This document shows positions 1 through 11,316 of a stretch of DNA of 64,000 nt, piece after piece; position 1 is the first letter of the stretch; each line of letters opens with the position of its first letter. The stretch covers positions 2,803,234 through 2,867,233 of the forward strand of contig PCDI01000002.1 of the NCBI GenBank assembly GCA_002778195.1, read 5' to 3'. The notes under the pieces are model-generated. The model searched no databases, was not told where the DNA came from, and worked only from the letters and a program-made list of their open reading frames with translations. The DNA is from Raffaelea ambrosiae. Taxonomy: Eukaryota; Ascomycota; Sordariomycetes; Ophiostomatales; Ophiostomataceae. The position numbers and the translations under genes were made by a program.

Positions 1-626
1 GCAGGCCAACGTACTCGTACTGGAATGGGCCCCCGCCGCCACAACATGGGCTCGGCTCCGTCGCAATAACCTTAATATTTGCAGGACGCGGACTGTCTCC
101 AGGTCGTACCACAGCGAGCTCCACTGCCTGACCCTGGTTTCTATTTTGCTTCTCGGCCGGAATCCCCCATCCAAGCTAATAGCTCTGTTAGAGCTACTTG
201 CCTCGTCCGTCTGACTCTGGCCTTGGGGACCGGGGGGAAGACCCGCACGGAGAATCACGCGACAACGTGGACAGGCTGGCGCTGGACCCGCGATCCCTCC
301 CCATTCTTTTCTGTTTTGTCCTGCTGGGACGAGGATAAAAGGGCAGCTCCACTGAGGGCCTGCCGTTTCGTACCCGTCTTCCCTTGCATATATCTACCAG
401 CACGCAGCAGTACGGAGCATGGAACGCCAGGGTCGCTTGGACTATTAGCTAGTCCCATAGCACGGAAAGAAGGGTTGGGCTGGGCTCCTTGCCAGGTGGC
501 TGCCAGAGGGTCCTCGGCTAGAGTACCACACTAAGAAAGGCAGGAGAAACGAGAAAAAGAAAAAAAAGAGAAAAAAAGCACCAATCCAGACAAGACAGCC
601 AGTCAGACCGTCAGACAGCCACAGCA
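1..626. other. Left-edge intergenic DNA
   Basis: No convincing coding region is visible. Small open frames exist on both strands but lack family resemblance and sit in mixed-composition DNA. Positions 540-580 are A/G-rich. The stretch presumably contains the promoter and short leader of the methyltransferase gene starting at 627. A GTACTCGTAC word at 11-20 belongs to the dispersed TACTCGTAC motif group described in the findings. Confidence 0.5.
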
Positions 627-2349
627 ATGCCCGCGGCTCTCGATCAGCTACTGGCCTGCCTTGGGTCGGAGGTCGACGATCCTGACGAAGGTGACTACTG
701 ACACCCTCCACCACACACCCCCCCTGCATGGCATCCTGCACACCATCCATCCTTCAACACCTACCTCTTTTGCATAAAGTACAGTAGTTGGTATTACATG
801 CATCTTGAGATACCCCCCCCCCCCCCCCGGTCCCCTTTTGCCTGCTTTTCCTTCCCTCCAATCAGATATCTTGAAAGACAGAAAAGTCGACAAGGAAAAG
901 TAAAGAAAATACTCCTGACAGCATCTTTTTTTCCCCTTCGCTCTCCCATAAACAGAAACGTTTATTCTTTTTGCCCATGAACGTCCACTCGCACAGAATC
1001 TCGGCTTTGTCGACGCCCATGCCACCACCCTCGACCTCACCGTGGCTGGCCGCGACCTGGTCATCCACCAATCCCCTGGCGTCCTGACATCGAGCCGTCC
1101 TGGAGGCACAACTGGAGCAGGTGAATATCGGCCGCACCCCCCTGGTGGCTGCAACTGGGTGGCCAATGGCAACGAGAACATATTTTTATCAACTAATCTG
1201 GACAAAACAGTCTTATGGAAAATCACCCCTGCCGTGGCCGAGTGGCTTGCCAATCCGGGCAACATCTTGTTCAGGGGCGCGGTCAGCAGCAGCAGCAGCA
1301 GCAACAGCAACAGTCGTCGTCGCGGCGGTGACCCTGGTAATCAAGCTGGCCACGACGACGCTGACAGGACTGCTGCTGACGGCAGCAATGGTGGTGGCGG
1401 ACCCCCACCACCCCCCCTTCTTGGGCCGCATTCGGCGGTCCTCGAGCTTGGCTGCGGCATCTCGGGTGTCATCGGGCTCGTTCTGACCGGCAAGGGCAGC
1501 AGCAGCAGCAGCAGCAATAGCAATAGCAATAGCAACAGCAGGAGCAACAGCAGGAGCAAATCGTCGACAGGCAGAGCCTCTAAACGGAGCCATGGCAAGG
1601 CGTCTCTCCACGGCCAGAGCCATGCTGAGCGTCATCACGACCATCATACCCACAACAACACAGTGGGCCGCTATGTCCTCACGGACCAGCCCTACGTGGC
1701 TAAGTTGGTCCAGACCAATCTCGAAGAGAACGGTGGCGTCTTGGTCGGGGTGACAGCAACTAGCTCTGCCGATCACCGGAACAACAAGAAACGATCGAGT
1801 GCTGCGAGTGGAGCATCCGCATCATCATCAGTGCCATCATCGTCGTCACCGTCGGCCATCTTCTTTCGACCTCTGGACTGGGAGACGGACGAAGTCACGC
1901 CGGCCCTTCTCCTGTCCGAAGCCGAGCAGCTGGACCACCAACAAAGCCACGGATCCCACCATCATCATCATCACCACCACCCCAGTCCCGACCGCTCATC
2001 CACCGCCCCGGCCAGCTTCGACGCCGTCCTCGCCTGCGACTGCATCTACAACGAAGCCCTGGTGGCGCCTCTTGTCCAGACCTGCGCGGATGCCTGTCGG
2101 CTGCGGGTCCGGGAGATTGAGAACCGAGAAGACCGCGACAAAAACGACAGCCGGCCGCCGCCCACTCTCTGCATCGTCGCCCAGCAGCTCCGCGATCCCG
2201 ACGTACTGACGTCCTGGCTGGCAGCGTTCCATGCGTCGTTCCGCGTGTGGCGCGTGCCTGAAGAGCATCTCCCGCCAGCTCTGTGGCCAGAAGCTGGGTT
2301 TGCTGTGCACATTGGCATTCTGCGAGATGCCAGACTGGGGCGTAGTTGA
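627..2349 (+). CDS. EFM6: EFM6-like protein-lysine N-methyltransferase
   Basis: Predicted exons are 627-690, 956-1120 and 1211-2349, giving 455 residues in frame. The introns are GTGACT..CAG (265 nt) and GTGAAT..CAG (90 nt, with a CTAAT branch site). The protein is a METTL21-type seven-beta-strand SAM-dependent methyltransferase. Landmarks are GGTTGAVLWKITP (about residues 71-83), motif I LELGCG at 154-159, the strand-2 TDQP at about 234, and the post-II motif ACDCIYNEALV with Asp353. In yeast, Efm6 methylates a lysine of elongation factor eEF1A; the same role here is inferred from family membership. Two low-complexity insertions interrupt the catalytic fold: a Ser/Asn/Arg/His-rich stretch of about 60 residues between motif I and TDQP, and a His run at 326-333. 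A Ser/Gly-rich segment also precedes motif I. The start was chosen because exon 1 plus the 956 acceptor restores an N-terminus (DDPDE then ETFILF, NLGFVDAHATTLDL) that fits the family. Confidence 0.78.
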
Positions 2350-2759
2350 CCTAGCTAGTACTTTGTTGTAGTTAAGTAACAGTGTTTGTTAGTAGTGTAG
2401 ATTCTGTAGAATAAGAGCTAAAAAAAAAAAGGTAGACCAGGTTGCAACATAGAATCCAAGTCAATTCGAGACTCTCTACAATATATGACGTCACATTTAG
2501 GCAAGCATGAATCAGACGAAGCTTTTCTTCTGATTTATTTCGCATGAGTTCTCCGTGTCGCTTTCTGTCTTCTTCCCAAAAGAGCTTCCCTTGGCTCCCT
2601 TTTTTTTTGCCTTTGTACAGCGGCAAAATGCACGAGATAGAAAAAAAAAGAGAACAAAAAAAAGAGAGAGAGAATAACTAAAGTCAACATACATACATGC
2701 CAGTAAGCAAGCAAGCAAGCAAGCACAAAACAAGGCACCCTGCCATCCCTCTTGTGTCC
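2350..2759. other. Convergent 3' intergenic spacer
   Basis: This stretch lies between the stop codons of the methyltransferase (+) and the F-box gene (-). It is A-rich, with homopolymer runs near 2420 and 2640-2670 and a short AGCA tandem run at about 2704-2725. These are probably 3' UTRs and polyadenylation regions. I see no gene. Confidence 0.6.
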
Positions 2760-5700
2760 TCACAGCTGGCCCGTGACGACCCCCTTTCGAAAGATGCGCA
2801 CTTCCCAAATGTCAGCAAATCGGAAGCTCTCCAGCTTGAATTTAAGTGGCTGAACAGCTTCCGAGTCGCTCTCGTCGCTCTCGTCGTCTTCGGCTTCTTT
2901 GCCAGCCCCAAAGGCGCCACCAGATCCATTGCCGGCGGCTGCGTCACTGAAATTGAGCCAGCCATTGACCAGGTCCACTCCGATATATGCACCTGAGGCG
3001 TTCACGATGTTGCCGTTGCCGTTTCCAAAAGCCACGGCCTTCTCTTTGCCCTTAGCCTTGACAGTCTTGCCTGCCGCTACCGCCGTTGCCTTGCCCTTCT
3101 CCTTCTCAGCCGCCTTCTTCTTCTTCTTGTCATCCTTGCTGCTGTCGATGCGGACGATGTGCTCAGCCAGATGGCCGCTGTCCACCGACATCCACTCAAG
3201 CTTGAGTTGCGGGTAGTGAGAGAGCGTGTCGAGCATGAACAGTCTCGTTTCGGTCATCGCCCACATGCACGTGTCATCGTTACGCAAGCGGATGATGTGC
3301 AAAGCTACGAGGCTGACAAAGCTGGGGAGCTGCTGCAGGAACGCATGCTGTGCACAGGGGTTAGCTCTTTATTTTTTTTCTTGTGTCTGTTTCATTGCTT
3401 ATTCTTTCATTCATCCGTGTTCTTTTTGCCTCTTGTTTTTTTCTTCACTTCACAAGCCAGCTTACAATCGATTTCATGTTCATGATGACGCCGAGTTCCT
3501 TCAGGTTTGTTGCTCGGCGGGCCAAGAACTTCACTGTCGCCTCGTCCAGATCCCAGTCTTTGCTGGCCGAATTGCGGATTACCAGGCGTCGCAGGTGCGC
3601 TGCGTGCTTGCGCAGAGCTAGCCGACGGATCTGCTCAATGGTGGTTGTCGTCTTTTCCGCAAAGCTCGGGACTTTACTCTTGGGCTCGCGTTCGAGCAAA
3701 AAGAGGTTTCGAACCTGGTCCAGCTGGCCGACAAAGTTCAAGAACGTCAACGTGACATTGTCTGTGAAAATAGATCGCAGGGGCAGCGGCTGGACCTTGT
3801 TCTCCTTGGCCAGTAGCGACCAGATCGGTGCCTGAGGTCCCACGTTGAGCAGGGCGATGTTCTGCAGCACACGCAGGTCGATGGCCCTGGACAGCACCGA
3901 CGCCTTGACCGGGATCTGGTGCGCAGAAAACTCCTCCAGAGCCAGACCGCGCGTCGACCGCACATACTCGTTTACCAGCTCGCGCTTATTACCTGAGCCG
4001 GTGGGCGAGATTATGGGGGCGTCTTTGGCAGCCTTATCCGCAGCCAAAGCCGGCTCGATTTGTCTCTGGGCATCCTCAACCTCGGCCTCCACAATACGCA
4101 GCTCTTTATAGAGCTCATCGACGGCCTTTCTGAAGCTGCGCATCTGCCTCTCCGTGTCGGCAACGCGATCTAGATCCACGCCACCTTCGGTCTGCCGTAG
4201 GTTCTTGACTTTTTCAGCCATCCGTTTGGAGATCTCTTCAAATGACCTAAGCTTTTCCAGCAGCACCTGATGGTTCATTTTCTGGGCGGCCAGGTTTGCC
4301 ACGAGTTTGGCCATTGCTTTCGACGAAGTCTCCCTAACAACCAGCTGCTGTGGTGTCTTCTGTGGCTCTTTGTTGCCCGTCATCTGGTCCTGGCTGTTGA
4401 TTTTGTCCGAATCGGCAGCGTTTGCTTCCTCCTCATCGCCAGAAGCTGCGTTGTTGACAGAAGAGTCTCTGTCATTATCCAACGGCTCGTCTTGGGGGTC
4501 AAGAATAAGCTGGCCTTCAGGCTCTTCGATATCAATATCCTCTGGGGAGACATCATTATCTGCTCTGGCCTTTGTCCTTGTCGTGGAGTTCCCGTTCGAA
4601 TGAAATAAGCTGCCGCTGTCGACGCCATCTTCGTTGCCAGGTTCAGGAGACGTTGCTTGTTTGCCAGATCCAGAAGCGACGACTTGATCAGCTTCGCCAT
4701 CCTTTTTGCTCCTTTCGCCCTTTTCGCCCGTCTCTTGGCCTTTCGTGGTGCCAGTTCCAGACGAGTGAACGTACTGTTTGGCTGCAGTCTCGATCAGCTC
4801 GAGCGTCTCCTGCTGCTTCTGTGCTGTCAAATCTGAAGTGCCTTCCACAGAAGACATGAACCGCTCTGCCATCGTACACACAGCAAGGATGAACATGGCT
4901 TCGTTAGACTTTGGATCCTTGGATGCGGCCTCTGCTGCATCGCCTTCGCCGCCACCGTCGCTCGGCATCTGCTTGTCAAGAGGATCGCTGATCCTTCGCC
5001 TAGGCTGGTTGATGAGATAGGGCTCCACATCGAATATCCTACCCAGGGCCGACTCCTGGCTCTTGCGCTCTTCTTGTGCACTCATGGCCTTAGTACTTGA
5101 CAGGTCGTCGCCTGCCATGGACATGGGAGGCGGCGCCACAGGAACCGGTTGGAACTCATCGTCCATATCCGAATCCTCGGTGTCGATATCCGACGGTGGC
5201 GGCTTGCGGGCCTTGGCTGCCAACATGTCTGAGAAAGAAAGACTCAGATGAGTGAGCGTACCGGAGGAATTCCGCACGCAGGTCTTGATCTCGCTGAGGA
5301 TGTCAAGCGAGTCGATATCGAGGACACCAAGGGATTTGAGGTTCTTGAAGCCCGAGAAGGTCGGTGGATCTCGAGCAGAAGATAGATGCTTAGGAGCTTT
5401 GGCTCTGGCCGGCGGCTTGGACACGGGCACGGGCAGGTGCATGGGCATAGGCGGCGAAGGAGCAAGCGTAGCGTTGGAATAGAAGAGTGAAGACGAATGG
5501 GGATTTCCAAAAACGCCTCCCGGGGGTGGTGGCATCTGGGCAAAGCTCCCGCCAGGAAACAACGTAGAGTCCATCGCATGCGTTGGCCCGATGATGGAGG
5601 AGGAGGACGACGCCACAGACGAAGAGGAGGAGGTTGGGGCAAGAGGCAGCGGCGGAGGGCTCTCGTACTGTGATGGACCAGATTGGAGGCGGACCTGGAC

Positions 5701-6439
5701 ATTGACGAGGGTTGGAATTTGGTGGAGAGTCTTGTAGATCTGGCGGCTCAGCTCGATGCGGACATTCCATCTGTAGAAGAAAGGGGGGGGAGGGGGGGTC
5801 AGAGATGATCAGATTACGGTGTGACGAGCATTTTGACATGCACTTGGACATGGTACCGGTGAACAGAACCCACCCGCACTTACATAAAGGTCTCCAGATG
5901 AAAGGCGCGGCGCAGGGTCAGGAGCAGCAGCGTATTGAGGAACCTGCCAGAGCTCGAGCCATGCGTGTAGTTCTTATAGCCGTTCTCGGCGAGGACACCG
6001 GCGGTTCTGGTGTCAAAGCCCAGCTCGCGAAGGTGTTTCGCGTAGTTGTAGTCGCTGGTCGTGAAGGTCTCAAGAGAGGCGGGCAGGTCATCTGTGAAGT
6101 CGCTGACTCGCTGGTCTATGTCGCAGGGAAAGCTGATGTGGATTGTCCGGTAAAGCTGCTCGGCGGCCAGCCCGCGGAAGTGGCGGGAGACGAGTGAGAG
6201 ACAGACGAGTTCGGGGATGTCGCACTGCGAAGAGAGCCAGTGTCAGCATGCGCTGTAGACAAAACGCTGCAGCAAAGAGAAAAAGCCACAGCTGGGCAGA
6301 CCAAAACACAACGGGAGCAATCGTTGCATCTTACGTAGCTGAAAATGCCCTTCTGGGTCTCTTCGGGAAGGTCCAGGAAGGTAAGGCGCCGCTGCTGCGA
6401 GGAGGCGGCTGCTCCAGCCGTATCGGCATCGTCGTCCAT
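2760..6439 (-). CDS. Large F-box protein with split leucine-rich region
   Basis: Predicted exons (minus strand) are 6439-6335, 6224-5884, 5770-3466 and 3347-2760, giving 1112 residues. All junctions are GT..AG and the frame closes exactly. Residues about 17-60 form an F-box (LTFLDLPEETQKGIFSY, then LVCLSLVSRHFRGLAAEQL). F-box proteins act as substrate adaptors of SCF ubiquitin ligases through Skp1. Leucine-rich-repeat-like strands (FKNLKSLGVLDIDSL, GTLTHLSLSF) follow, then a long hydrophilic insert rich in Ser, Glu and Asp. Next comes a probable coiled coil at about 625-725, and then a second leucine-rich block (LRVLQNIALLNVG, HLRRLVIRN, LKELGVIMNMK, VALHIIRL). The repeat domain therefore seems to be split by several hundred disordered residues. 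It is transcribed divergently from the Cyk3-like gene. The substrate is unknown. Confidence 0.75.
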
Positions 6440-8907
6440 GGCACTTGGTTGGGAGCTGCGATGCGATGTGGCTGCTGGTGCTGGAATGTGACGGTGTTCG
6501 CTGGCAAGAAGCTACCGAACGGTGCTGTCTGTGGAGAGCTCCCAGCATATGCCCCGGGGCAAGCACACCCTCCCCTCCAGGGAGACAGGAAACACGCCCG
6601 AGACAAGTCTGCAGAAGAAATCACCGAGGACAGGCAAGCAAGGAGTTCACGATGCTGCTATTTCTGCGCTGACCTGGTGCTGTAGTGGTGGCGCTGGTGG
6701 TGCAGGCAAGGAGTTGTGGTGAGGCTGAAGCGTGACGCTAATTCGACGACAGGGCTGAGGCTAGCGTGAGCAGACGCGCGGTTGGCAATGGTCGCCAGGT
6801 AGGAGTGGGATCAGAAGGGAGGGCAGAGAGAGTAGCGGCCTCCAGGGGGGGCTCTCTTTATGTGCTGGCGGTGTTTGCTGTCCTGTGCACGTAGGCCCTT
6901 TGTCAGCCGTGTTTCTTTCAAGCAGGAACTTCGTGATCGCGAGATTCGTTGGCGGAAAAGAGGTGTGACGAGACAGAGAAAGGGAAGGAGCGACGGCTGC
7001 TCTTGCCAGGGTTGGGCTGCCGGCGGGCTTTGTGGGGAAGGGAAGGTGCGACCGTGCACTTGCCCACTCTCTTGCCTGGTTAATACATAGTAGTTATGGC
7101 TTCCAAGCGGGCGCTTTCAGGGCAAGTGGCGCTGGTGGTGGTGCACGGAGCCGCCCAGTGGCAGCGGGGGCCGTTAGCGCTGGGTCCTTGGAAAGGCCGT
7201 GGTGGAGAGCCGCTGGCAAAACAGAAAGAGCGGTGCCAATCAAGACGCTGAGACCTTTAGCTTCACAGACGTGTTCCATCTGCATGTCTAGTCCTTGGTT
7301 CCTGCACCGGCTCTCTGGCGCCAGTCTTCTGGCACCGGTGTGTGGCCGTGAGCAGCGACGGCACTGGCCGTTTTTCCTCTGTACGTTTGTCCCTGTATGT
7401 GATGACACAGTGGCAGCATGGAAGCCCCCAAGCGCACAGGGCTGCTCAAAGCGGACCGGAGCATGTGCAGACGTCTAGATGCTCTCACAGTCTCCAGAAA
7501 GAGCGGGCGGGACGATCGACGCTTTGTTCGCGTGGGATCTTTGTCTCTGGGGGTTGCAACGGTGGCAACGATACTACACGGCCATCATACGGGTCTCGAA
7601 ACCTGAGACGACTGGGCCCGGCGATCCACAGGCGCTGAGGATTCGAACCGTGCGGCGATAGATCAGACAGACGGTAGAAGGAGCATTAAGATATAATACT
7701 GCTGCATGTGTCGTTGTCTGGAGCCATCGTCCGCCATGCCAGAAATCAGAGTACGATATAATCGCGGCGACACCACAGAGACGCCACCGAGTTTGCTGTG
7801 GTCTGACCTGTGTAGAGGCAGCAGGCAACCACGGCCCAGGCAGACCGGCCGCCACTGAGCCAGGCGAGCCGAAACAAGGCGCCCAAGAACAACCACTGGC
7901 TGTCGTCAAACCCGGTTCCGGACAAAGAAACATTGCTTGCCAGGGGAGGGTCAGCGTTGAGGCGACATGGCAGCAGATCTTCGCAGAGCAACGCCCATAA
8001 CCGGTATTCTGGGCCTTAGTCATCTCTGTGCTAAGCCAGCCATGTTGGCAACAAAACCCGCAGATGTCTTGCTGGAGCACATGTTGGTGTAAGTCGGCAT
8101 GTGGACTCTTTGTGCCTGCTTTTGTCTGCTCCGTGTTGATTGACTGTTGAACAGTCTTGCCAGACGCCTTATATTTGGAGCGCTCCAGCGCTGTAAACGG
8201 CGTTGCACCACTAAAGCCGTCGGCACATTATATAAGCAACGAACACCGTATTCGGCGCAACTAGTTAATATCCGATTACCGGCATCGCTCAGCGGCCATT
8301 AGCTCAACGGTCACGCGCGTCATGGGCCGTCACAACGACGCAGTCTTTGGGAAAGCTGGCATCTGCCCGCTCACGTCAACGGCATGGCAAGGCCGGGGGC
8401 ATGCAGGCATCTCGATCCACGGTTAGAGAGGTACTGGAAGTGGCATTCACGGCCTGCTGGGGATTGCTGGCGTGCAGTTCCGAGCTGCGAGAATCATGAC
8501 TAATACAGGAGACCACAAGATTAATATAGCATGTGCCCACTAAGACGTTCGCCTACTGGCTGGCTGCACGTGGTTGTAGGCATGCTGCGCCCCATTAAAT
8601 ATTAGAACTTCACGCTTTCACTTCAGGCTGTGCCCCTGTTTCTTGAATCCTTCCTCTGGCCCTGTCGAGATCGCGTCTCGACCTGCTATCCCTCCGCAGT
8701 CGTTCCTTTTTTTCTTTCTTTCTTTCTCTCTCCCTGCTGAGGAGCTCTCTCTCTCTCGACCTTGTATCTCCCTTCGCTTCTTTGCCGGCCTGCCGCCTTT
8801 GTTCGTTTATCTGCTTCTTTTCTCGTATTCTCATCTCGTATTCCCATCTTCTTCTCTCTTTTTTTTTTTGTCTTCTTTCTTTTTCGTCGTCCCTCATCCC
8901 AGCCATC
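6440..8907. other. Divergent promoter region, F-box gene / Cyk3-like gene
   Basis: About 2.5 kb separates two divergently transcribed starts. No credible gene is visible. The last 270 bases before 8908 form a C/T-rich leader with CTTT repeats (8706-8740), typical of the sense strand of a fungal 5' UTR. A TACATAGTA word lies at 7084-7092. A tRNA-like GGATTCGAACC at 7639-7649 has no surrounding cloverleaf. Confidence 0.5.
8229..8236 (+). promoter_or_regulatory. Possible TATA element
   Basis: TATATAAG stands in the divergent spacer about 670 bases before the start of the Cyk3-like gene. The long C/T-rich leader could place a transcription start in between. The evidence is sequence match only; such words also occur by chance. 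Confidence 0.2.
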
Positions 8908-11316
8908 ATGACCGAAGTCGAAGAGCCTCAGTTCAACTCGCTTGCTGAGCGAATTGCCGCTCTCAACAAGCAGAAGAACTTCAGCTCGTCCTCGACGCCG
9001 CCGGGCCCGACCCGCGCCTCATCCTCGGCTTCGACTTCGACGACACAGGGACATCGGCCACCACCGCCGCCGCCACCCGGAAAGAAAACGCTGCAGTCTC
9101 CTCCTCTGGTGCCGAGGCCGCCTGTTCGCAATGGCACCACTCCCATTGCGGGGGCGACGCCCCCCCCGCTCCCGTCGAGGCGGGCATCCCAGCCAGCGCA
9201 GGCCTCACAGGCAATTGTGCCCTCCCCAAGAGTGGCACCACGCCACGTATCAGCGCAGCATCTCCAGGAGCCGTCAAACACCGTCGCCCGCCGCGGCTCG
9301 TCGGAATCGGTCGGCTCGCATCTGTCCCTAGCCACAGGCGCCTCCCCGGGAACTCTTAGCCGCGTGTCGTCCCGGACGAGCCAGAGTTCTCTCAGTCTCG
9401 AGCAGCCCCTGCGGAAGCTGCCACCCGCCTTCGGGACCACCAAGCTGCCACCGTTGCCGCCGACCAAGCGAGAGCGCGAGGCCAAAGAACGCGAAGAACG
9501 GGAAGCGGCGCAGAAAGAGGCTGCTGACAGAGAGGCCGCGCGAAGGGAAGCGATTGAGCGGCGAGAAGCCGAACGAGATGCCGATGAAAGAGCCGAGGCC
9601 GAGAGAGCGCCTGTTCTCCCGTCGCGGCCGTCAGGACGACCCTCACCAGCCATGCCGCCACGACGGCCGACCACCAGGGCAGACGAGCCCTACCAAGAGG
9701 ATGCCGGCCCACGTCTGCCTCGGCGGCCGGCGGCAAGGGAGGCACCCGAGCCAGAGGACGCACCTGTGCCACGCCTGCCTCCACGGCCACGGCCGTCAGC
9801 ACCGGACAGAGGGACGGCTGGGGATCGTCCCAGTCTGCCGATGCGACAGCCGACATCGGCCGGTGCCGCCAAGTCGATTCTGGATATGGGCTTCAATGCC
9901 GCCGCCAGAACACAAGCCAAGCGCCAGGGTCCTCAGGAAACGACGAGGAGGCCGTGGGAGCCGATCAAGATGATCGACCGCGACAGACGTGGCGATGACG
10001 ACGACGACGATGACGATGGCGGGCCGCCGCCGCCGCCGCCGATGGCGTCGCGGCCGTCGCGGGCGCAGGTCGAGGCTGTCGTTCGCGGCAACAGTAAGAG
10101 CAACGGAAACAGCGGAAACAGCAGAAACAGCGGAAACAGCGGCGCCAATAGCACTGGCCAGCGTCGTGGACCGGACTCGGACGGCTATCCGGGCAGCGGC
10201 GATCGCCGGTTCTACCCGAAGAGGAGCGAGGACGAGGAGTGTCTGTTCTGCCGCGACTTCTCGGCGCCGGACGTCGTGGCCGAGCGCTACCCACGCGCCA
10301 GCCTGCCCAGGCAGGGCACGGTGGAATACCTCGCGCATCACCTGTGCGACCAGTTCCCGTCGCAGACCGACAAGGCGCGGGCGATCTTCACGTGGGCCCA
10401 CCACAACATTGCCTACGACGTCCACGGCTTCTTCAACAACTGCATCCCGCGCGGGCAGAGCACCAGCGAGCAGATCTTCTCCGGCAAGGCGGTGTGCGAG
10501 GGCTACGCGCGGATCTACCGGGACGTGGCCGAAGCGGCCGGGCTGGAGTGCATCATGGTGGTGGGCCACGGCAAGGGCTACGGGTTCACCACTGTCAAGC
10601 CGGGCGACCCTGTGCCGAAGCCAAACCCGACCGGCCACGCGTGGAACGCGGTGCGCATCGACGGCGGCGAGTGGAAGCTTCTGGACAGCTGCTGGGGCGC
10701 AGGCGCCCTGATCAACGGCACGTACAGCCAGCGCTTCGAGCCGGCCGAGTTCTGCCGCAGCAACGAAGTCTTTGGCCTGAGGCACTTCCCGGCCGACCCG
10801 CACCACTTCTTCCGCGCCGACGGCCGGCGGCCTTCGTGGGCCGAGTACATTGTCGAGAAGCAGGACGGCGACCCCATCGTCTTGTTCAGCAACAGCCCGC
10901 AGACCGGCATCGCCTGCGAGGCCATCGAGCCGCAGGCCACGCAGATCCGCGTACGCGAGGGCCGGCCCGACGACCTCATCCGCTTCCGCTGGGGCCGCGT
11001 CTGCCCGCACTGGGACCCCCGCGTCCACGGCGACGGCAAGGCGCCGTACCTGATGCTGCTCAAGGTCAACAACAACGGCGACGACGACGACCAGTCCGAG
11101 GGCTTCCTGGAGGTCCGCTACGACGGCAAGCGCCGCACGTGGTGGATCGACGTGCCGCGCTACAAGCTGGGCGAGCCGGGCCAGGAGGTGAGCTGCTGCT
11201 GCTTCACCACCAAGAACGGCGAGGACCAGCGCGGCGCGCGCTACGGCGACTTTCTGATTGCCAAAGGCCGCGCCGCCATTTCGTGGTCGGGCGTGTGCAC
11301 CTGGAAGCTGGTCTAG
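8908..11316 (+). CDS. Transglutaminase-fold protein, Cyk3-related
   Basis: A single exon encodes 802 residues. The start at 8908 follows a C/T-rich leader and begins MTEVEEPQFNSLAERIAAL. The N-terminal half is disordered: Ala/Ser/Pro-rich with many PxxP stretches, a highly charged Arg/Glu/Ala helix at about 187-235, an Asp run near residue 363 and a Ser/Asn/Gly run after it. A transglutaminase-like core follows at about 470-615. GKAVCEGYAR carries Cys530, TGHAWNAV carries His577 and LLDSCWG carries Asp593, so the cysteine-protease-like triad is complete. This domain class includes the fungal cytokinesis protein Cyk3 and animal KY. Yeast Cyk3 carries an N-terminal SH3 domain, which I do not see here, so this may be the second filamentous-fungal family member. 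A role in septation or a cortical ring is inferred only. The proline motifs could bind SH3 partners. Confidence 0.75.
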   Translation: MTEVEEPQFNSLAERIAALNKQKNFSSSSTPPGPTRASSSASTSTTQGHRPPPPPPPGKKTLQSPPLVPRPPVRNGTTPIAGATPPPLPSRRASQPAQASQAIVPSPRVAPRHVSAQHLQEPSNTVARRGSSESVGSHLSLATGASPGTLSRVSSRTSQSSLSLEQPLRKLPPAFGTTKLPPLPPTKREREAKEREEREAAQKEAADREAARREAIERREAERDADERAEAERAPVLPSRPSGRPSPAMPPRRPTTRADEPYQEDAGPRLPRRPAAREAPEPEDAPVPRLPPRPRPSAPDRGTAGDRPSLPMRQPTSAGAAKSILDMGFNAAARTQAKRQGPQETTRRPWEPIKMIDRDRRGDDDDDDDDGGPPPPPPMASRPSRAQVEAVVRGNSKSNGNSGNSRNSGNSGANSTGQRRGPDSDGYPGSGDRRFYPKRSEDEECLFCRDFSAPDVVAERYPRASLPRQGTVEYLAHHLCDQFPSQTDKARAIFTWAHHNIAYDVHGFFNNCIPRGQSTSEQIFSGKAVCEGYARIYRDVAEAAGLECIMVVGHGKGYGFTTVKPGDPVPKPNPTGHAWNAVRIDGGEWKLLDSCWGAGALINGTYSQRFEPAEFCRSNEVFGLRHFPADPHHFFRADGRRPSWAEYIVEKQDGDPIVLFSNSPQTGIACEAIEPQATQIRVREGRPDDLIRFRWGRVCPHWDPRVHGDGKAPYLMLLKVNNNGDDDDQSEGFLEVRYDGKRRTWWIDVPRYKLGEPGQEVSCCCFTTKNGEDQRGARYGDFLIAKGRAAISWSGVCTWKLV

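Noticed and set aside
7600..7700. tRNA-like GGATTCGAACC word (complement GGTTCGAATCC) on the minus strand
   Set aside because: The flanking bases do not form a T-arm stem, and no acceptor, D or anticodon arm could be fitted.
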